A DNA stretch of 7,627 nt from Gammaproteobacteria bacterium. GTDB lineage: Bacteria > Pseudomonadota > Gammaproteobacteria > QNFN01. The translations under genes were made by a program, and so were the position numbers. Positions 7,451 to 7,627 of the stretch are shown here, piece by piece. Below the pieces are notes generated by a model. It did no database searches. It was not told the origin of the DNA and worked only from the letters and a program-made list of their open reading frames with translations. The stretch is taken from NCBI GenBank assembly GCA_003645555.1, contig QNFN01000081.1:1-7627 (forward strand), in the 5' to 3' direction. Numbering within the stretch: position 1 is the stretch's first letter; each line of letters begins with the position of its first letter.

Positions 7451-7592
7451 TAGCAGGCTGTTGAAATTCTACTCAGCTGGTACGATCCGGCGTCAAAATC
7501 GACCTCAAAATGCTCGTTTACTCCAGTAAACTGCGCTTTATCGGCCCATTTTTCCTCGCCTCGCACTCATCTGAGCTACTCTCAAGAGACTG
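7451..7592. repeat. MITE-like or intergenic palindromic element (probable, right end degraded)
   Basis: This non-coding stretch begins with TAGCAGGCTGTTGAAA, which resembles the terminal sequence of short dispersed elements common between genes in gammaproteobacteria (recalled, not searched). A palindrome of GTTTACT, CC and AGTAAAC lies at 7516-7531, near the centre. CTCAG (7473-7477) and CTGAG (7571-7575) form an outlying inverted pair. The right part reads CTCAAGAGACTG and then diverges where a matching TTTCAACAGCC end would be expected, so the right terminal repeat looks lost. It encodes no protein. Limits are approximate. Confidence 0.45.
7466..7496 (-). promoter_or_regulatory. Possible sigma-70 promoter for the molybdopterin oxidoreductase
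   Basis: On the minus strand, TTGACG (7496-7491) and TAGAAT (7471-7466) resemble -35 and -10 boxes. The 19-base spacing is longer than the ideal 17; reading the -35 one base later gives 18. A transcript would start near 7459 and leave a leader of about 40 bases. The boxes fall inside the repeat-like element. This is pattern matching only, with no support beyond position. Confidence 0.3.
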
Positions 7593-7597
7593 CCACG

Positions 7598-7613
7598 GGC
7601 CGCACGAGCGGCC
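7598..7613. other. GC-rich hairpin near the window edge
   Basis: GGCCGC and GCGGCC form a perfect six-base stem around the four-base loop ACGA. No T-tract follows on either strand, so it is not a convincing intrinsic terminator. Beyond the repeat-like element, the remaining bases up to 7627 contain nothing else I can identify. Confidence 0.3.
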
Positions 7614-7627
7614 AGCCTCGCGCCGAG

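Noticed and set aside
6647..7453. Plus-strand open frame of 268 codons opposite the molybdoenzyme N-terminus
   Set aside because: It overlaps the conserved [4Fe-4S] and core molybdopterin regions of the real gene and its translation has no recognisable domain.
7516..7531. GTTTACT-CC-AGTAAAC as a transcription factor operator
   Set aside because: It is better explained as the core of the surrounding repeat-like element, and it does not match an operator consensus I can name with confidence.

Overview
This window is GC-rich and probably comes from a proteobacterium. A gammaproteobacterium is my best guess, based on the protein families, the codon use and a dispersed-repeat-like element at the right end, but the sequence does not prove it. 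Three protein-coding regions fill almost all of it.

Layout: (1) Positions 1 to about 64 hold, on the minus strand, the last ~21 codons of a second molybdopterin oxidoreductase. They match the 3' end of the complete oxidoreductase gene elsewhere in the window (21 bases identical, 38 of 45 overall). (2) Directly abutting this, 44-958 (+) holds the C-terminal part of a DctM-type TRAP transporter large permease whose N-terminal part is missing. (3) After an 88-base gap, 1047-5336 (+) encodes a ~1429-residue multidomain protein of the BadF/BadG/HgdC acyl-CoA dehydratase activase family. It has two ASKHA-type half-domains, a cysteine-rich linker, a DUF2229-type region and a C-terminal HgdB-like region. 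(4) On the other strand, with stop codons only 8 bases apart, 7420-5345 (-) encodes a complete ~691-residue molybdopterin and [4Fe-4S] oxidoreductase of the DMSO reductase superfamily. (5) About 200 bases upstream of that gene hold a palindrome-containing, MITE-like element, a possible promoter and a GC hairpin.

How the genes may relate: the activase-like protein is predicted to use ATP to deliver low-potential electrons through an Fe-S cluster. The usual separate dehydratase or reductase subunits (HgdA/HgdB, BadDE type) are not in the window, and the C-terminal half of this protein resembles HgdB. It may therefore be a self-contained ATP-driven reductase; its substrate cannot be read from the sequence. 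The convergent molybdoenzyme is a second redox enzyme, but nothing seen here links the two functionally. The truncated transporter joined to an oxidoreductase remnant points to a rearrangement, or an assembly join, at the left edge.
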